Positions 26,738 through 35,360 of a stretch of DNA of 64,000 nt are shown here, one piece after another; the first letter of the stretch is position 1, and each line of letters starts with the position of its first letter. The stretch is from Enterovibrio norvegicus_B (lineage in GTDB: Bacteria; Pseudomonadota; Gammaproteobacteria; Enterobacterales; Vibrionaceae). The notes under the pieces are model-generated. The model ran no database searches. It had not been told where the DNA came from and saw only the letters and a list, made by a program, of their open reading frames with translations. Where the stretch lies: the NCBI RefSeq assembly GCF_002876705.1, contig NZ_MDAG01000068.1, positions 211,129 to 275,128 on the forward strand. The letters run 5' to 3'. The position numbers and the translations under genes are program-made.

Positions 26738-27934
26738 TTACTGAATCTGCGCCCCATCCTCTGCCCATTGTCCGATTAATGATCGTTCATCGTCAGTCAT
26801 CTGAGTCATGTTACCAAGTGGCATGATGTTGGTCGTAACCGACTGCGCCACAATTCTCGCGGCTTCCAATTTGATTTGCTCAGGGGTATCCAGCATGACG
26901 CCAGCGGGAGCAACTGCAAAAGCAGGATGTGTCGGACTCTGCGAATGACACACAGTGCAACGTTCAGCAATGATGTTATTCACTTCAACAAAAACAGGGG
27001 CAACTTGGGCTTGCTCTGGAGCAACACCTGAACCGGATTTCATTGCTGGCGATGACACAAATGCCAAACACACCAAACCTAATGCAGCGGTTGGAATTGT
27101 CCACGCAAACTTTTGGCTTCCATGGCGTGTGTTGAAGTAATGGCGAACCATCACGCTGAGCACGGACAGACCCGCCAAAATTGCCCAGTTGTATTCATGC
27201 CCATACGTGCTTGGGAAGTGATTGCTGATCATGATGAACAGAACAGGCAAGGTGAGATAATTGTTGTGACGTGAGCGTAATAAGCCCTTTGCAGGCAATG
27301 CTGGGTCAGGCTCTCGGTTTTCTTCTATGGCTTTCACTAAACCACGCTGTGCTGGCATGATCACACGAAAGACATTGCCCACCATGATGGTTCCTATGAT
27401 CGCACCGACATGGATGTAAGCGCCTCGCCCACTGAACACAAGGCTCAACGCCCACGCTGCAAAGACCAAACCTGCAAACAAGAAGACACCAAGTAACAAC
27501 GGCTTTTTACCTAACGGGGAGTCACAAAGAAGATCATAGATAAACCAACCTGCTACCAGAGCGCCGATACCGATCGCTATCGCCGTACCTGATGACAACC
27601 CAGAACCGGGTTTGACTAAGTAAAGGTCGGCATTGGAATAGAACACCACGGTCAGCAATGCCACGCCTGTTAGCCAAGTAAAATACGCTTCCCATTTAAA
27701 CCAATGCAGCGTTTCAGGCATGCTTGGTGGTGCAAGCTTGTATTTTTCAAGATGGTAAATCCCACCGCCGTGAATGGCCCAAAGGTCACCCGAAAGGCCA
27801 TCTTTTGGATTGACTCGATTTAAGTTGTTTTCTAGCCATACGAAATAGAACGACGCGCCAATCCACGCAACACCCGTGATCATGTGTGCCCATCGTATCG
27901 CCAGATTTAGCCACTCTGTGATATACGGATCCAT
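26738..27934 (-). CDS. puuD: Urate hydroxylase PuuD (membrane urate oxidase)
   Basis: The 398-residue protein has about eight membrane helices in the DUF989-type urate hydroxylase domain (WLNLAIRWAHMITGVAWIGASFYFVWLEN, GGGIYHLEKY). A C-terminal cytochrome c domain follows, with heme motif CTVCH and axial Met in MPLGNM. It converts urate to 5-hydroxyisourate and passes electrons to the respiratory chain, so no peroxide forms. The ATG at 27934 has CAGGAG upstream. It is the last gene of the puuE-uraD-alc-allA-puuD operon. Confidence 0.95.
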   Translation of the reverse strand: MDPYITEWLNLAIRWAHMITGVAWIGASFYFVWLENNLNRVNPKDGLSGDLWAIHGGGIYHLEKYKLAPPSMPETLHWFKWEAYFTWLTGVALLTVVFYSNADLYLVKPGSGLSSGTAIAIGIGALVAGWFIYDLLCDSPLGKKPLLLGVFLFAGLVFAAWALSLVFSGRGAYIHVGAIIGTIMVGNVFRVIMPAQRGLVKAIEENREPDPALPAKGLLRSRHNNYLTLPVLFIMISNHFPSTYGHEYNWAILAGLSVLSVMVRHYFNTRHGSQKFAWTIPTAALGLVCLAFVSSPAMKSGSGVAPEQAQVAPVFVEVNNIIAERCTVCHSQSPTHPAFAVAPAGVMLDTPEQIKLEAARIVAQSVTTNIMPLGNMTQMTDDERSLIGQWAEDGAQIQ

Positions 27935-28026
27935 ATATAACTCCTGTATCAACGCAGACACTGTTCAACGTCTGCGTTGTTATCCTGTCTCTGTGTGGGT
28001 TCTCGCGAGCACAGCATCAGCTACAT

Positions 28027-28545
28027 TCACATGCTAATACCGTCCAACGCTAAAACCACTTTCGTCTCAGCAGAAAAGAAATGCTCATCGCAGTTATTCC
28101 CTTCACCCTCGCGATCTACCACCAAAAATCGGTCATGATCTTTCAGCGCTAAAACAGGGTGATGCCATACACCAGCGTGGTAATTCACGCCTTGTGTGCC
28201 TTTGGCATAAAACGCGCGAATACTCGCGTTCTCTGGCGGATTGCCACGCGGTGCAACAACAACCAAATAGTTGTTACATTGTAACGGAATGAACGCTTGC
28301 GACCCTTTCGGATGCCTTTCCAACATGGCGATATGAAGTGGATATTGCAGTGGCATCGCTTCAAAAATATTGATGATGACACGGGCTCCTTCATCCACTT
28401 CTGTCGTTGCTAATTTATGGTAGCGACGTGTCGACCCACCATTGATCATGAAAAACTCACGGTCTTCTGCTTCGATAACATCCCCAAACTCAGCGAAAGC
28501 TGCTCGGGTTAACGGCTCTATCTTTAACAAAACATCGGTGCGCAT
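28027..28545 (-). CDS. allA: Ureidoglycolate lyase
   Basis: The 172-residue cupin-type enzyme matches the ureidoglycolate hydrolase/lyase family: LTRAAFAEFGDVIEAEDREFFMINGG, LERHPKGSQAFIPL, GVNYHAGVWHHPVLAL and FLVVDREG. It releases glyoxylate and urea from ureidoglycolate, the product of allantoicase encoded just upstream. Glyoxylate is then used by the gcl and malate synthase genes 18-22 kb away. Confidence 0.94.
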   Translation of the reverse strand: MRTDVLLKIEPLTRAAFAEFGDVIEAEDREFFMINGGSTRRYHKLATTEVDEGARVIINIFEAMPLQYPLHIAMLERHPKGSQAFIPLQCNNYLVVVAPRGNPPENASIRAFYAKGTQGVNYHAGVWHHPVLALKDHDRFLVVDREGEGNNCDEHFFSAETKVVLALDGISM

Positions 28546-28684
28546 TTTTCATTCTCTTGGTTATCGTCTATCAACATCTGCGGTTAAACATCGTCAAATG
28601 GATGCGTTCGTTTATGGTTGTATCACTTGTATGGTTGTGTCACTTGAACACCTGCGTACAAACATGCTCTCTGCGTGAATATAT

Positions 28685-29692
28685 TTAGGCTAAGTCTTTA
28701 TCGAACTTAGTACCGAACAAACGCACTCGACTCACGCCACCATCGGGGAAGATGTTCACACGAACGTGTGTCACCGTGCCAATGTCGTTGATTTGATCGG
28801 CGTATTCATGAAGGTTATCTGCGGACAGTTTTTGATTCGGAAGTAGTTCACGCCAAAACAAGCTCTGTGTTGCGATCTGGTCGTCCGTTCCACCTTTCAC
28901 CTTCGCAGCCTGAATTGAAATGCTGTCAGGAAAGTTACCTTTAAAGTGCGCAGTATCGACAACAATGCGGGCGATATCGCCAGCGTGCCCTAACGACAGA
29001 ATCACCCAATCATTTCCCGGCTCACGACGACGCGCGGTTTCCCAGCCATCACCCATGTTGATGCCACGGCCCGGCATAATAAGATTTCGCATATGGCCAA
29101 AGTGTTGGTCATTACATGCCAGTGCACGGCCACCGTGCTCAACCGCCACCAAATCCAGTTCTTGATAGGGTGCAATGCCGGACCAATCCATGTTTGGATT
29201 ACCAAACACACGAAGCCTTGCTACACCGCCGTCGGGGTAGATATTCAATCGAACATGCGTAAACGCGCGGTCATCACTGACAGGAAGAACATGGTGACTA
29301 TTGCCAGAGAGGCTGGTCGAGGGCTGGATTTCGTGCCATTCGCTGTTTTCAGTCGGATCACCATCAGGGGAATAGCACGCATCAAGCGATGCGGAAGGCG
29401 GATAATTACCCGTAAAATGGGACGTGTCGATATCGATACCGTGTATAACGCCTGCTAATCCCAAGCGAACAACACAGTAGTCATAGCCTTCTTCACGCTT
29501 GCGGCGAGATTCCCAGCCATCCATCCACTTGCCATTGTCGTCATAAACATCTTCTTTCCATTCGGCTTCGCCATCATCCACTAAGCGTTGTTTATCGGCG
29601 AAGAAATCGTCTGTCGCGAAGATCGCTTCTGTACCTAGACGGCTACTGGCGAGATTGACCAATTTGGTGAAATCAGGTGGTGTTACATCCAT
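28685..29692 (-). CDS. alc: Allantoicase
   Basis: The 335-residue protein has two tandem jelly-roll repeats, visible as duplicated DGWESRRKREEGYDYCVVRLG / DGWETARRREPGNDWVILSLG and HVRLNIYPDGGVARLRVFG / HVRVNIFPDGGVSRVRLFG. It hydrolyses allantoate to ureidoglycolate and urea. ATG 29692 is preferred over an ATG 21 nt upstream because AAAGGAAG lies 8 nt before it. Use of Alc, not AllC/ammonia release, means both nitrogen pairs leave as urea. Confidence 0.95.
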   Translation of the reverse strand: MDVTPPDFTKLVNLASSRLGTEAIFATDDFFADKQRLVDDGEAEWKEDVYDDNGKWMDGWESRRKREEGYDYCVVRLGLAGVIHGIDIDTSHFTGNYPPSASLDACYSPDGDPTENSEWHEIQPSTSLSGNSHHVLPVSDDRAFTHVRLNIYPDGGVARLRVFGNPNMDWSGIAPYQELDLVAVEHGGRALACNDQHFGHMRNLIMPGRGINMGDGWETARRREPGNDWVILSLGHAGDIARIVVDTAHFKGNFPDSISIQAAKVKGGTDDQIATQSLFWRELLPNQKLSADNLHEYADQINDIGTVTHVRVNIFPDGGVSRVRLFGTKFDKDLA

Positions 29693-29913
29693 CGTGTTTG
29701 CTTCCTTTCTCATTGTCGTTATCTCTCTCCTGCAAAGGTTAAACTCGCCCCCAACGAGAGCGATGTTTGCAAGGTGATCGATAAAAAGGATGCGTCTTTT
29801 CCCCTTTCACTTTGTGCAGTCAAACATGAACGAATGTTTTACTTCATGTGTGTCTGTCCAGCTTCAATTTGCGAGACGCTCAATGCACCGACGTATTGTC
29901 GGCAGTGAGTTGG

Positions 29914-30429
29914 CTACAAGTCTTGCAGCCGGAACAGAGCAATCTTGTTGATTTCTTTGATTGCCGTGTCGAATTCTGTGTCTAGATCATTCTCAATACG
30001 TTCTTCAAAGGCCGCCAGTATCAAATGTCGGTTCGCCCCTTTCACTGCCATGATGAAAGGAAATTGGAACTTCGCTTTGTAGCGCGTATTCAAACGCGTA
30101 AAACGTTCGAACTCTTCATCGTTGCATTGGTTTATGCCAGCGCTTGCTTGTTCAGACGTAGATTCAGGCGTTAACTCTCCTGCAACAGCCGCTCTACCCG
30201 CTAAGTCAGGGTGAGCCAAAATGACCAGTCTTTTTTCTTCCACCGTCGCATGGTTCAATATCGCCGCCATACAGTCATGAAGCCCGTTATGGTCGTTGTG
30301 AGATTCCGTTAGCCCTTTATTGAATGCGCGCTGGGCAACCCAAGGGCTGTGTTCGTAGATACCACCAAACATGTCCAAGAACGCAGATTCACTCATTTGG
30401 TTTGGGACACAACGTGTAAAACGTGCCAT
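29914..30429 (-). CDS. uraD: OHCU decarboxylase
   Basis: The 171-residue helical protein has the family motifs SESAFLDMFGGIYEHSPWVA and AHPDLAGRAAVAGELTPESTSEQASAG. It makes S-allantoin from 2-oxo-4-hydroxy-4-carboxy-5-ureidoimidazoline. AAGGAG precedes the ATG at 30429. It follows puuE by 53 bp in the same operon. Confidence 0.95.
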   Translation of the reverse strand: MARFTRCVPNQMSESAFLDMFGGIYEHSPWVAQRAFNKGLTESHNDHNGLHDCMAAILNHATVEEKRLVILAHPDLAGRAAVAGELTPESTSEQASAGINQCNDEEFERFTRLNTRYKAKFQFPFIMAVKGANRHLILAAFEERIENDLDTEFDTAIKEINKIALFRLQDL

Positions 30430-30482
30430 GTACGAATTCTCCTTACCTATCAATATCACGCTAAGACTCAGCGTCCATTGGT

Positions 30483-31409
30483 TTACTTCATTGAAGGATG
30501 GGGGTGATGCGTGTGCCAATGCTTCGCAATATCAATGCGTCGCGTCATCCATACATCGTCATGTTGCTTTACGTACTCAACGAAACGCTTGAGTGCAGCG
30601 AGCCGCCCAGGACGACCAACCAATCGACAATGCAGCCCGATGGACAGCATTTTCGGCGCGTCTTGACCCTCTTCATAAAGCACATCAAAGCTATCCTTCA
30701 AATACTGGAAAAATTGCTCACCCGAATTAAACCCTTGTGACGTGGAAAAGCGCATATCGTTCGTATCCAATGCATACGGGATCACTAATTGTGGCTTTCC
30801 AGGACGCGTGCCTTCTTCATGCCAATACGGCAGATCATCGTCATAGGCGTCGGAGTCGTAGAGAAAGCCACCTTCTTCAGCCACGAGTTTTCTCGTGTTC
30901 GGGCCCGTTCTTCCTGTGTACCATCCAAGGGGTCGCGAGCCTGTGATGGCTTCAATAGCCGCAATCGCCTTTTTCATGTCCGCTTTTTCATCGTCTTCAC
31001 GCACATATTGATAATCGATCCAGCGATATCCGTGACTGCATATTTCGTGCCCGTCAGCCATCATTGTCTTAATAACGTCTGGATGTCGCTCCGCAGCCAT
31101 ACCGACCGCAAAGATGGTCAATGGTACGCCTTGTTGCCTAAATAAACGCAGCACACGCCAAACGCCCGCACGTGAACCGTATTCATAAATGGATTCCATG
31201 CTCATGTGACGCACGCCAGCCAAAGGTTGCGCACCCGGGATTTCGGACAGAAATGCTTCCGACTCTTTGTCACCATGAAGAACGCAACGCTCGCCACCTT
31301 CTTCGTAGTTCAACACAAACGATACCGCGATCTTTGCATTGTTAGGCCATCTAGGATGGGGAGGATGCTCTCCATAGCCCATCAAATTTCTTGGGTAGTC
31401 ACTACTCAT
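30483..31409 (-). CDS. puuE: Allantoinase PuuE (polysaccharide-deacetylase type)
   Basis: The 308-residue metal-independent or metal-binding NodB-fold enzyme starts with YPRNLMGYGEHPPHPRWPNNAKIAVSFVLNYEEGGE, the PuuE pattern. It also has MMADGHEICSHGYRWIDYQ and GWYTGRTGPNTRKLV. It opens the allantoin ring to allantoate. It is first in the minus-strand operon and divergent from uraH; two palindromic operator-like sites lie in the shared 416-bp region. Confidence 0.93.
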   Translation of the reverse strand: MSSDYPRNLMGYGEHPPHPRWPNNAKIAVSFVLNYEEGGERCVLHGDKESEAFLSEIPGAQPLAGVRHMSMESIYEYGSRAGVWRVLRLFRQQGVPLTIFAVGMAAERHPDVIKTMMADGHEICSHGYRWIDYQYVREDDEKADMKKAIAAIEAITGSRPLGWYTGRTGPNTRKLVAEEGGFLYDSDAYDDDLPYWHEEGTRPGKPQLVIPYALDTNDMRFSTSQGFNSGEQFFQYLKDSFDVLYEEGQDAPKMLSIGLHCRLVGRPGRLAALKRFVEYVKQHDDVWMTRRIDIAKHWHTHHPHPSMK

Positions 31410-31522
31410 AGCGCCAATTCTCCAACACTCACGTTCTTAAACAGTCGCGTTATGTTCTTTTGCTCTATTTAGCGCGAAGCATTTTTGCTTTAAAACCGAA
31501 GAACAAATTAAGTATCCGCATT

Positions 31523-31532
31523 TTGTATACAA
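31523..31532. promoter_or_regulatory. TTGTATACAA operator candidate (puuE)
   Basis: A perfect 10-bp palindrome lies 113 bp upstream of puuE. The identical sequence recurs before gcl and xdhA. It matches the general TnGTnnACnA pattern of FadR-subfamily GntR regulators. Confidence 0.65.
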
Positions 31533-31700
31533 TCCACAAGAACAAGTAAACAGTTTGTTATCAGGATCAAGTTTTTGAAAACTCGCTTTATTCTCTAAAT
31601 CATGATCAGGAAGCTCGCTTACCCCTTGTTTATAAAGTAGTAGAGCAAGAATAAATCGTCCTGAAATCGCAAAAATGAAGCACATCACAGTCGCAATTAA

Positions 31701-31710
31701 TTGTGTACAT
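31701..31710. promoter_or_regulatory. TTGTGTACAT operator variant (uraH, distal)
   Basis: It differs from TTGTATACAA at two positions and is the exact reverse complement of the site at 31797-31806, 86 bp away. This symmetric pair would allow DNA looping. Confidence 0.45.
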
Positions 31711-31796
31711 TTAGTTAACGTCAATGTATTCAATAATCGTAAGCAGGGTAAATATCAGCGTATATGAACTTTGCTTTCACAGTGAATATCTGAGGA

Positions 31797-31806
31797 ATGT
31801 ACACAA
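31797..31806. promoter_or_regulatory. ATGTACACAA operator variant (uraH, proximal)
   Basis: It is the exact reverse complement of the site at 31701-31710. It lies 19 bp before the uraH ATG, where a bound repressor would block transcription. Confidence 0.45.
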
Positions 31807-31825
31807 TCACAAAAGGATTGAACGA

Positions 31826-32179
31826 ATGGGAAGGCTCACCACACACGTATTAGACACGGCAAATGGCACGCCCGGGGAAGGGATAGAAATCACGCTGTTT
31901 CGCCAAACAAGTGATGGCTTTATCCCAATCGCGCGCACGCTCACCAACAAAGATGGGCGTACGGACTCCCCCCTTCTTGAAGACGACAATATCGAGCCTG
32001 GCAAATATCAACTTCAATTCAATACGGCGCAGTATTTTATCAACCGAGGCACCCAGCTGGACGACATCCCTTTTCTGGATGACGTCGTGATCCGCTTTGG
32101 TATCAGTGATAGCGACGCCCACTACCATGTCCCTCTTTTAGTTTCTCCCTACAGCTTTTCAACGTATCGGGGCAGTTAG
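31826..32179 (+). CDS. uraH: 5-hydroxyisourate hydrolase
   Basis: The 117-residue transthyretin-like protein has the N-terminal signature THVLDTANGTPGEGI, the DGRTDSPLL segment and the C-terminal YRGS motif, all typical of HIUase. It hydrolyses 5-hydroxyisourate from PuuD to OHCU. The start is MGRLTTHV at 31826, preceded by AAAGGA; an in-frame upstream extension has no ribosome site. It is first in a plus-strand group with two permeases and a deaminase. Confidence 0.96.
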   Translation: MGRLTTHVLDTANGTPGEGIEITLFRQTSDGFIPIARTLTNKDGRTDSPLLEDDNIEPGKYQLQFNTAQYFINRGTQLDDIPFLDDVVIRFGISDSDAHYHVPLLVSPYSFSTYRGS

Positions 32180-32297
32180 CACAAACACAGATTGCATGGG
32201 CACTTAACCTCTAAGATTCACCCCGCTATGTGCATGTAAAAGCAATGTGGACAAAGGAATTTATTCTGTCCAAATCAATAAAAAAGGACGCACACAC

Positions 32298-33638
32298 ATG
32301 GAAAAGCAAGATTCAACAGAGGCAGCGAAACCTTCAACAGGCTTCCTTGAAACCTGGTTCAAGTTAAGCCAAAACGGAACAACAATAAAAAATGAAGTCA
32401 TAGGCGGCGTGACCACCTTCGCCACCATGGCGTACATCATCTTTGTAAACCCGAATATTATGTCTGCGTCCGGTATGGATCCGGGCGCGTTGTTTGTCGC
32501 GACCTGTATTGGTGCTGCCATTGGTACATTGATGATGGGACTCTTCGCCAATTGGCCTGTCGGACTCGCGCCGGGGATGGGCTTGAATGCTTTCTTCGCC
32601 TTTACCGTCGTTGGTGAAATGGGATACTCATGGCAAGTTGCGTTAGGGGCGGTTTTTATCTCTGGTGTGATATTCGTCGGCTTGAGCGTGTCCCGCGTTC
32701 GCGAGTGGATAATCGATAGCATTCCGAGCAGTCTGCGCTATGCCATGACAGCGGGCGTCGGTTTATTCCTCGGCATCATTGGTTTGAAAAGCGCAGGTAT
32801 CGTCGTTGGCAGCTCTGCGACTTTGGTAACGTTAGGCGACTTCACCAAACCTGAAGCCATCCTCGCTGCAGTCTGCTTTTTCATCATCTCTGTGCTTTCC
32901 GTTAAACAAGTCTTTGGCTCAGTGCTCATCGGTATATTCAGCGTGACCTTGATAGGACTTGGATTAGATTTGTTCCAATACAACGGCATCTTCTCTGCAC
33001 CACCGAGCATTGCCCCAACCTTTATGGCGATGGACATCGCTGGCGCATTGAACGTGGGCATGATCAGCATCATTCTCGCTTTCTTGTTCGTCAATATGTT
33101 CGACACCGCAGGCACATTAATGGGTGTGGCGGAGCGCGCCAATTTAATGAACAAAGAAACAGGAAAAATTGATGGCCTGCCTCGTGCACTAAAAGCAGAC
33201 AGTATGTCGAGCGTTATTGGTGCATGTTTCGGTTGTCCACCAGTTACCAGTTATGTGGAAAGTGCCGCGGGTGTTTCCGCTGGGGCGCGCACAGGCTTGT
33301 CTGCAGTGGTCGTCGGCTTCCTTTTCTTGGCAGCGATATTCCTCTCGCCTCTGGCTGGCATGATCCCTGCGTATGCCACTGCTGGTGCATTAATTTATGT
33401 GGCTTTTCTCATGATGAGCAGCATTAAGAATGTGAATTGGGAAGATTTTACGGACTCCGTTCCCGCCGCTGTCACCGCACTCATGATGCCGTTGACCTTC
33501 TCTATTTCAAACGGCATCGCACTGGGCTTTATTACCTATACCGTTCTCAAAGCAGGTACCGGTAAGTTCTCAGACATATCCATCGCAATGTACGCACTGA
33601 GCATCTTGTTTGCATTCAAGTTGGTGCTACTAGGATAA
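32298..33638 (+). CDS. NCS2 permease, AzgA-like (adenine/guanine/hypoxanthine)
   Basis: The 446-residue transporter has 12 or more helices with AzgA-subfamily motifs: TTFATMAYIIFVNPNIM, GLAPGMGLNAFFAFTVV, NMFDTAGTLMGV and the CFGCPPVTSYVESAAGVSAGARTGL block. It probably brings purine bases in by proton symport. ATG 32298 follows AAGGA. The context in the purine cluster supports a hypoxanthine/guanine role; exact specificity cannot be read from sequence. Confidence 0.9.
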   Translation: MEKQDSTEAAKPSTGFLETWFKLSQNGTTIKNEVIGGVTTFATMAYIIFVNPNIMSASGMDPGALFVATCIGAAIGTLMMGLFANWPVGLAPGMGLNAFFAFTVVGEMGYSWQVALGAVFISGVIFVGLSVSRVREWIIDSIPSSLRYAMTAGVGLFLGIIGLKSAGIVVGSSATLVTLGDFTKPEAILAAVCFFIISVLSVKQVFGSVLIGIFSVTLIGLGLDLFQYNGIFSAPPSIAPTFMAMDIAGALNVGMISIILAFLFVNMFDTAGTLMGVAERANLMNKETGKIDGLPRALKADSMSSVIGACFGCPPVTSYVESAAGVSAGARTGLSAVVVGFLFLAAIFLSPLAGMIPAYATAGALIYVAFLMMSSIKNVNWEDFTDSVPAAVTALMMPLTFSISNGIALGFITYTVLKAGTGKFSDISIAMYALSILFAFKLVLLG

Positions 33639-33646
33639 AAAAATCG

Positions 33647-33671
33647 AGGGGCAATACGCCCCTTTTTCTTT
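33647..33671 (+). terminator. Terminator after the AzgA-like gene
   Basis: A short GC stem AGGGGC / GCCCCT with an AATAC loop is followed by TTTTCTTTT. It lies 8 bp past the stop. Confidence 0.85.
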
Positions 33672-33808
33672 TCTGATTAAGAAAGAAACAACGCGTGTTC
33701 AAACACTTAACCTTTTGGGTTTTGAGGCGCAAATCGTAGCTCGATGCGTGGTATCGCCATGTGTCGGTGTCTTTAACCATTCGAGATCGTTTCACGAAGG
33801 AAAGCACT

Positions 33809-35260
33809 ATGAAGCTCTTATATCAATTGAATGACAAGCCGCCCACAGGCGTGACGTTCATGCTCGCTGTTCAACACATGCTAGCATCCGTCGGAGGGAT
33901 AATCGCAGTACCGCTGATCGTGGGTTCTGCCATTGGTCTTCCGGGCGCAGAAATCGTCACATTGATCAACGCCGCCCTGTTTGTGTCAGGTGCCATCACC
34001 ATCGTTCAATGTCTTGGCCTTGGCCCTGTCGGTATTCGATTGCCCGTCGTCATGGGCTCCAGTTTTGCCTTTCTCGGCATTGCCATCGGCATCGGTAAAG
34101 TCGATGGCATGTCAGGCATTCTCGGCGCGTCCTTAGTGGGTGCTTTCTTGGTGATCATTTCCAGCTTTTTCATGGAGCAAATACGGAAACTGTTCCCTCC
34201 TGTTGTCAGCGGTGTCGTCGTCACCCTCATTGGTTTAACCATTTTACCCGTTGCGATGAATTGGGTCGGTGATGCCCCCGCCGACAGTGAGAACTTTGCC
34301 ACCTTACCAAAACTCTTCTTAGCGGCCGTTTCTCTGGGCGTTGTGCTGTTGGTATCAACCTATGCAAAAGGCGCGATTGCGGCATCAGCCATCGTCATTG
34401 GCTTAGCCGGTGGGTATTTGGTGGCTCTCAGTATGGGCATGGTGGATTTAACACAAATAGGCAACGCAGGCTGGTTTGCAGCGCCCGAGCCCTTCAAATA
34501 CGGCTTCACATTTTCACTTACCGCCATCGTGAGTATGTCGTTGGCCTATATCGTGGTGATTGCAGAAGCGACGGGCGATTTCCTTGCGCTTGCTAGCAAC
34601 TGCCATAAGAATATTTCGGGCAAAGACCTTAAACGAGGCTTGTTAGGTGACGGTATTGGTAGCGCCATCGGTGCCATTTTCAACGCGTTACCACTTGCGT
34701 CGTTCAGCCAAAACGTCGGTATTGTTGGCATAACGGGTGTTGCCAGCCGATTCGTCGTTGGCGCAACAGGTGTGCTACTGATTCTCGCCGGTCTGTTCCC
34801 AAAATTCGGTGCGCTGGCCGTGACCGTGCCGAAACCGGTATTGGGCGGTGTTGGTTTTATCATGTTCGGCATGATTGCCTACGCGGGTATCCGCATGTTG
34901 ATCAAAGCCGCTGATACACGCCGCAATGCGCTCGTGATTTGTGTGTCACTCGCCTCTGGCCTTGCGGTAACCGTTCAACCCAACATTCTTCAACACTTAC
35001 ACCATGACATCGCACAGCTTCTTCACTCTGGCATCACCACAGGTACGATCGTCGCCGTGATGCTCAACCTCGTACTGCCAAAAACCAAAGAAGACGTGGT
35101 GGCAGAAAAAGAGGCTGAGGAAGAAGAACTCGCGCAGCAGAACAGTGATTTCTCATCACTGGATGACGATACCCCTGAGGCTAATTCGAATACCCCGTTA
35201 TCACAAACCAGTGACACAACCTCACCTGACGGTGATCCTCCGACAAAACCTATTCAATAG
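33809..35260 (+). CDS. NCS2 xanthine/urate permease (NAT family)
   Basis: The 483-residue nucleobase-ascorbate transporter has 14 helices and the NAT signature QNVGIVGITG near the middle-to-end. The start QHMLASVGGIIAVPLIVG is also typical. The last ~55 residues form an acidic, Ser/Thr/Pro-rich cytoplasmic tail (VVAEKEAEEEELAQQ onward) that is long for the family. Placement between uraH and 8-oxoguanine deaminase suggests xanthine or urate as substrate. GAAGGAAAG precedes ATG 33809. Confidence 0.9.
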   Translation: MKLLYQLNDKPPTGVTFMLAVQHMLASVGGIIAVPLIVGSAIGLPGAEIVTLINAALFVSGAITIVQCLGLGPVGIRLPVVMGSSFAFLGIAIGIGKVDGMSGILGASLVGAFLVIISSFFMEQIRKLFPPVVSGVVVTLIGLTILPVAMNWVGDAPADSENFATLPKLFLAAVSLGVVLLVSTYAKGAIAASAIVIGLAGGYLVALSMGMVDLTQIGNAGWFAAPEPFKYGFTFSLTAIVSMSLAYIVVIAEATGDFLALASNCHKNISGKDLKRGLLGDGIGSAIGAIFNALPLASFSQNVGIVGITGVASRFVVGATGVLLILAGLFPKFGALAVTVPKPVLGGVGFIMFGMIAYAGIRMLIKAADTRRNALVICVSLASGLAVTVQPNILQHLHHDIAQLLHSGITTGTIVAVMLNLVLPKTKEDVVAEKEAEEEELAQQNSDFSSLDDDTPEANSNTPLSQTSDTTSPDGDPPTKPIQ

Positions 35261-35274
35261 CGCGACCGCGTTAA

Positions 35275-35306
35275 CACGCCCTCCACGACACAGGAGGGTG
35301 TGTTTT
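35275..35306 (+). terminator. Terminator after the xanthine/urate permease gene
   Basis: The 10-bp stem CACGCCCTCC / GGAGGGTGTG (one G-T pair) with an 8-nt loop is followed by TTTT. Confidence 0.8.
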
Positions 35307-35360
35307 ACACATCTCGTGTCGACTAACAACAGTATTGTGGATTCATAAAGGACATTGGCT

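Larger units (their letters stand above)
31410..31825. promoter_or_regulatory. Divergent puuE/uraH control region
   Basis: The 416-bp AT-rich region holds TTGTATACAA at 31523-31532 and the mirror-image pair TTGTGTACAT (31701-31710) and ATGTACACAA (31797-31806). The last sits 19 bp before the uraH start. A minus-strand frame across it (31437-31733) has no ribosome site and overlaps the operators, so it is treated as non-coding. Confidence 0.65.

Noticed and set aside
31437..31733. A 98-codon minus-strand frame between puuE and uraH.
   Set aside because: It has no ribosome binding site, an odd cysteine-rich composition and overlaps the operator-like palindromes of the divergent promoter region.
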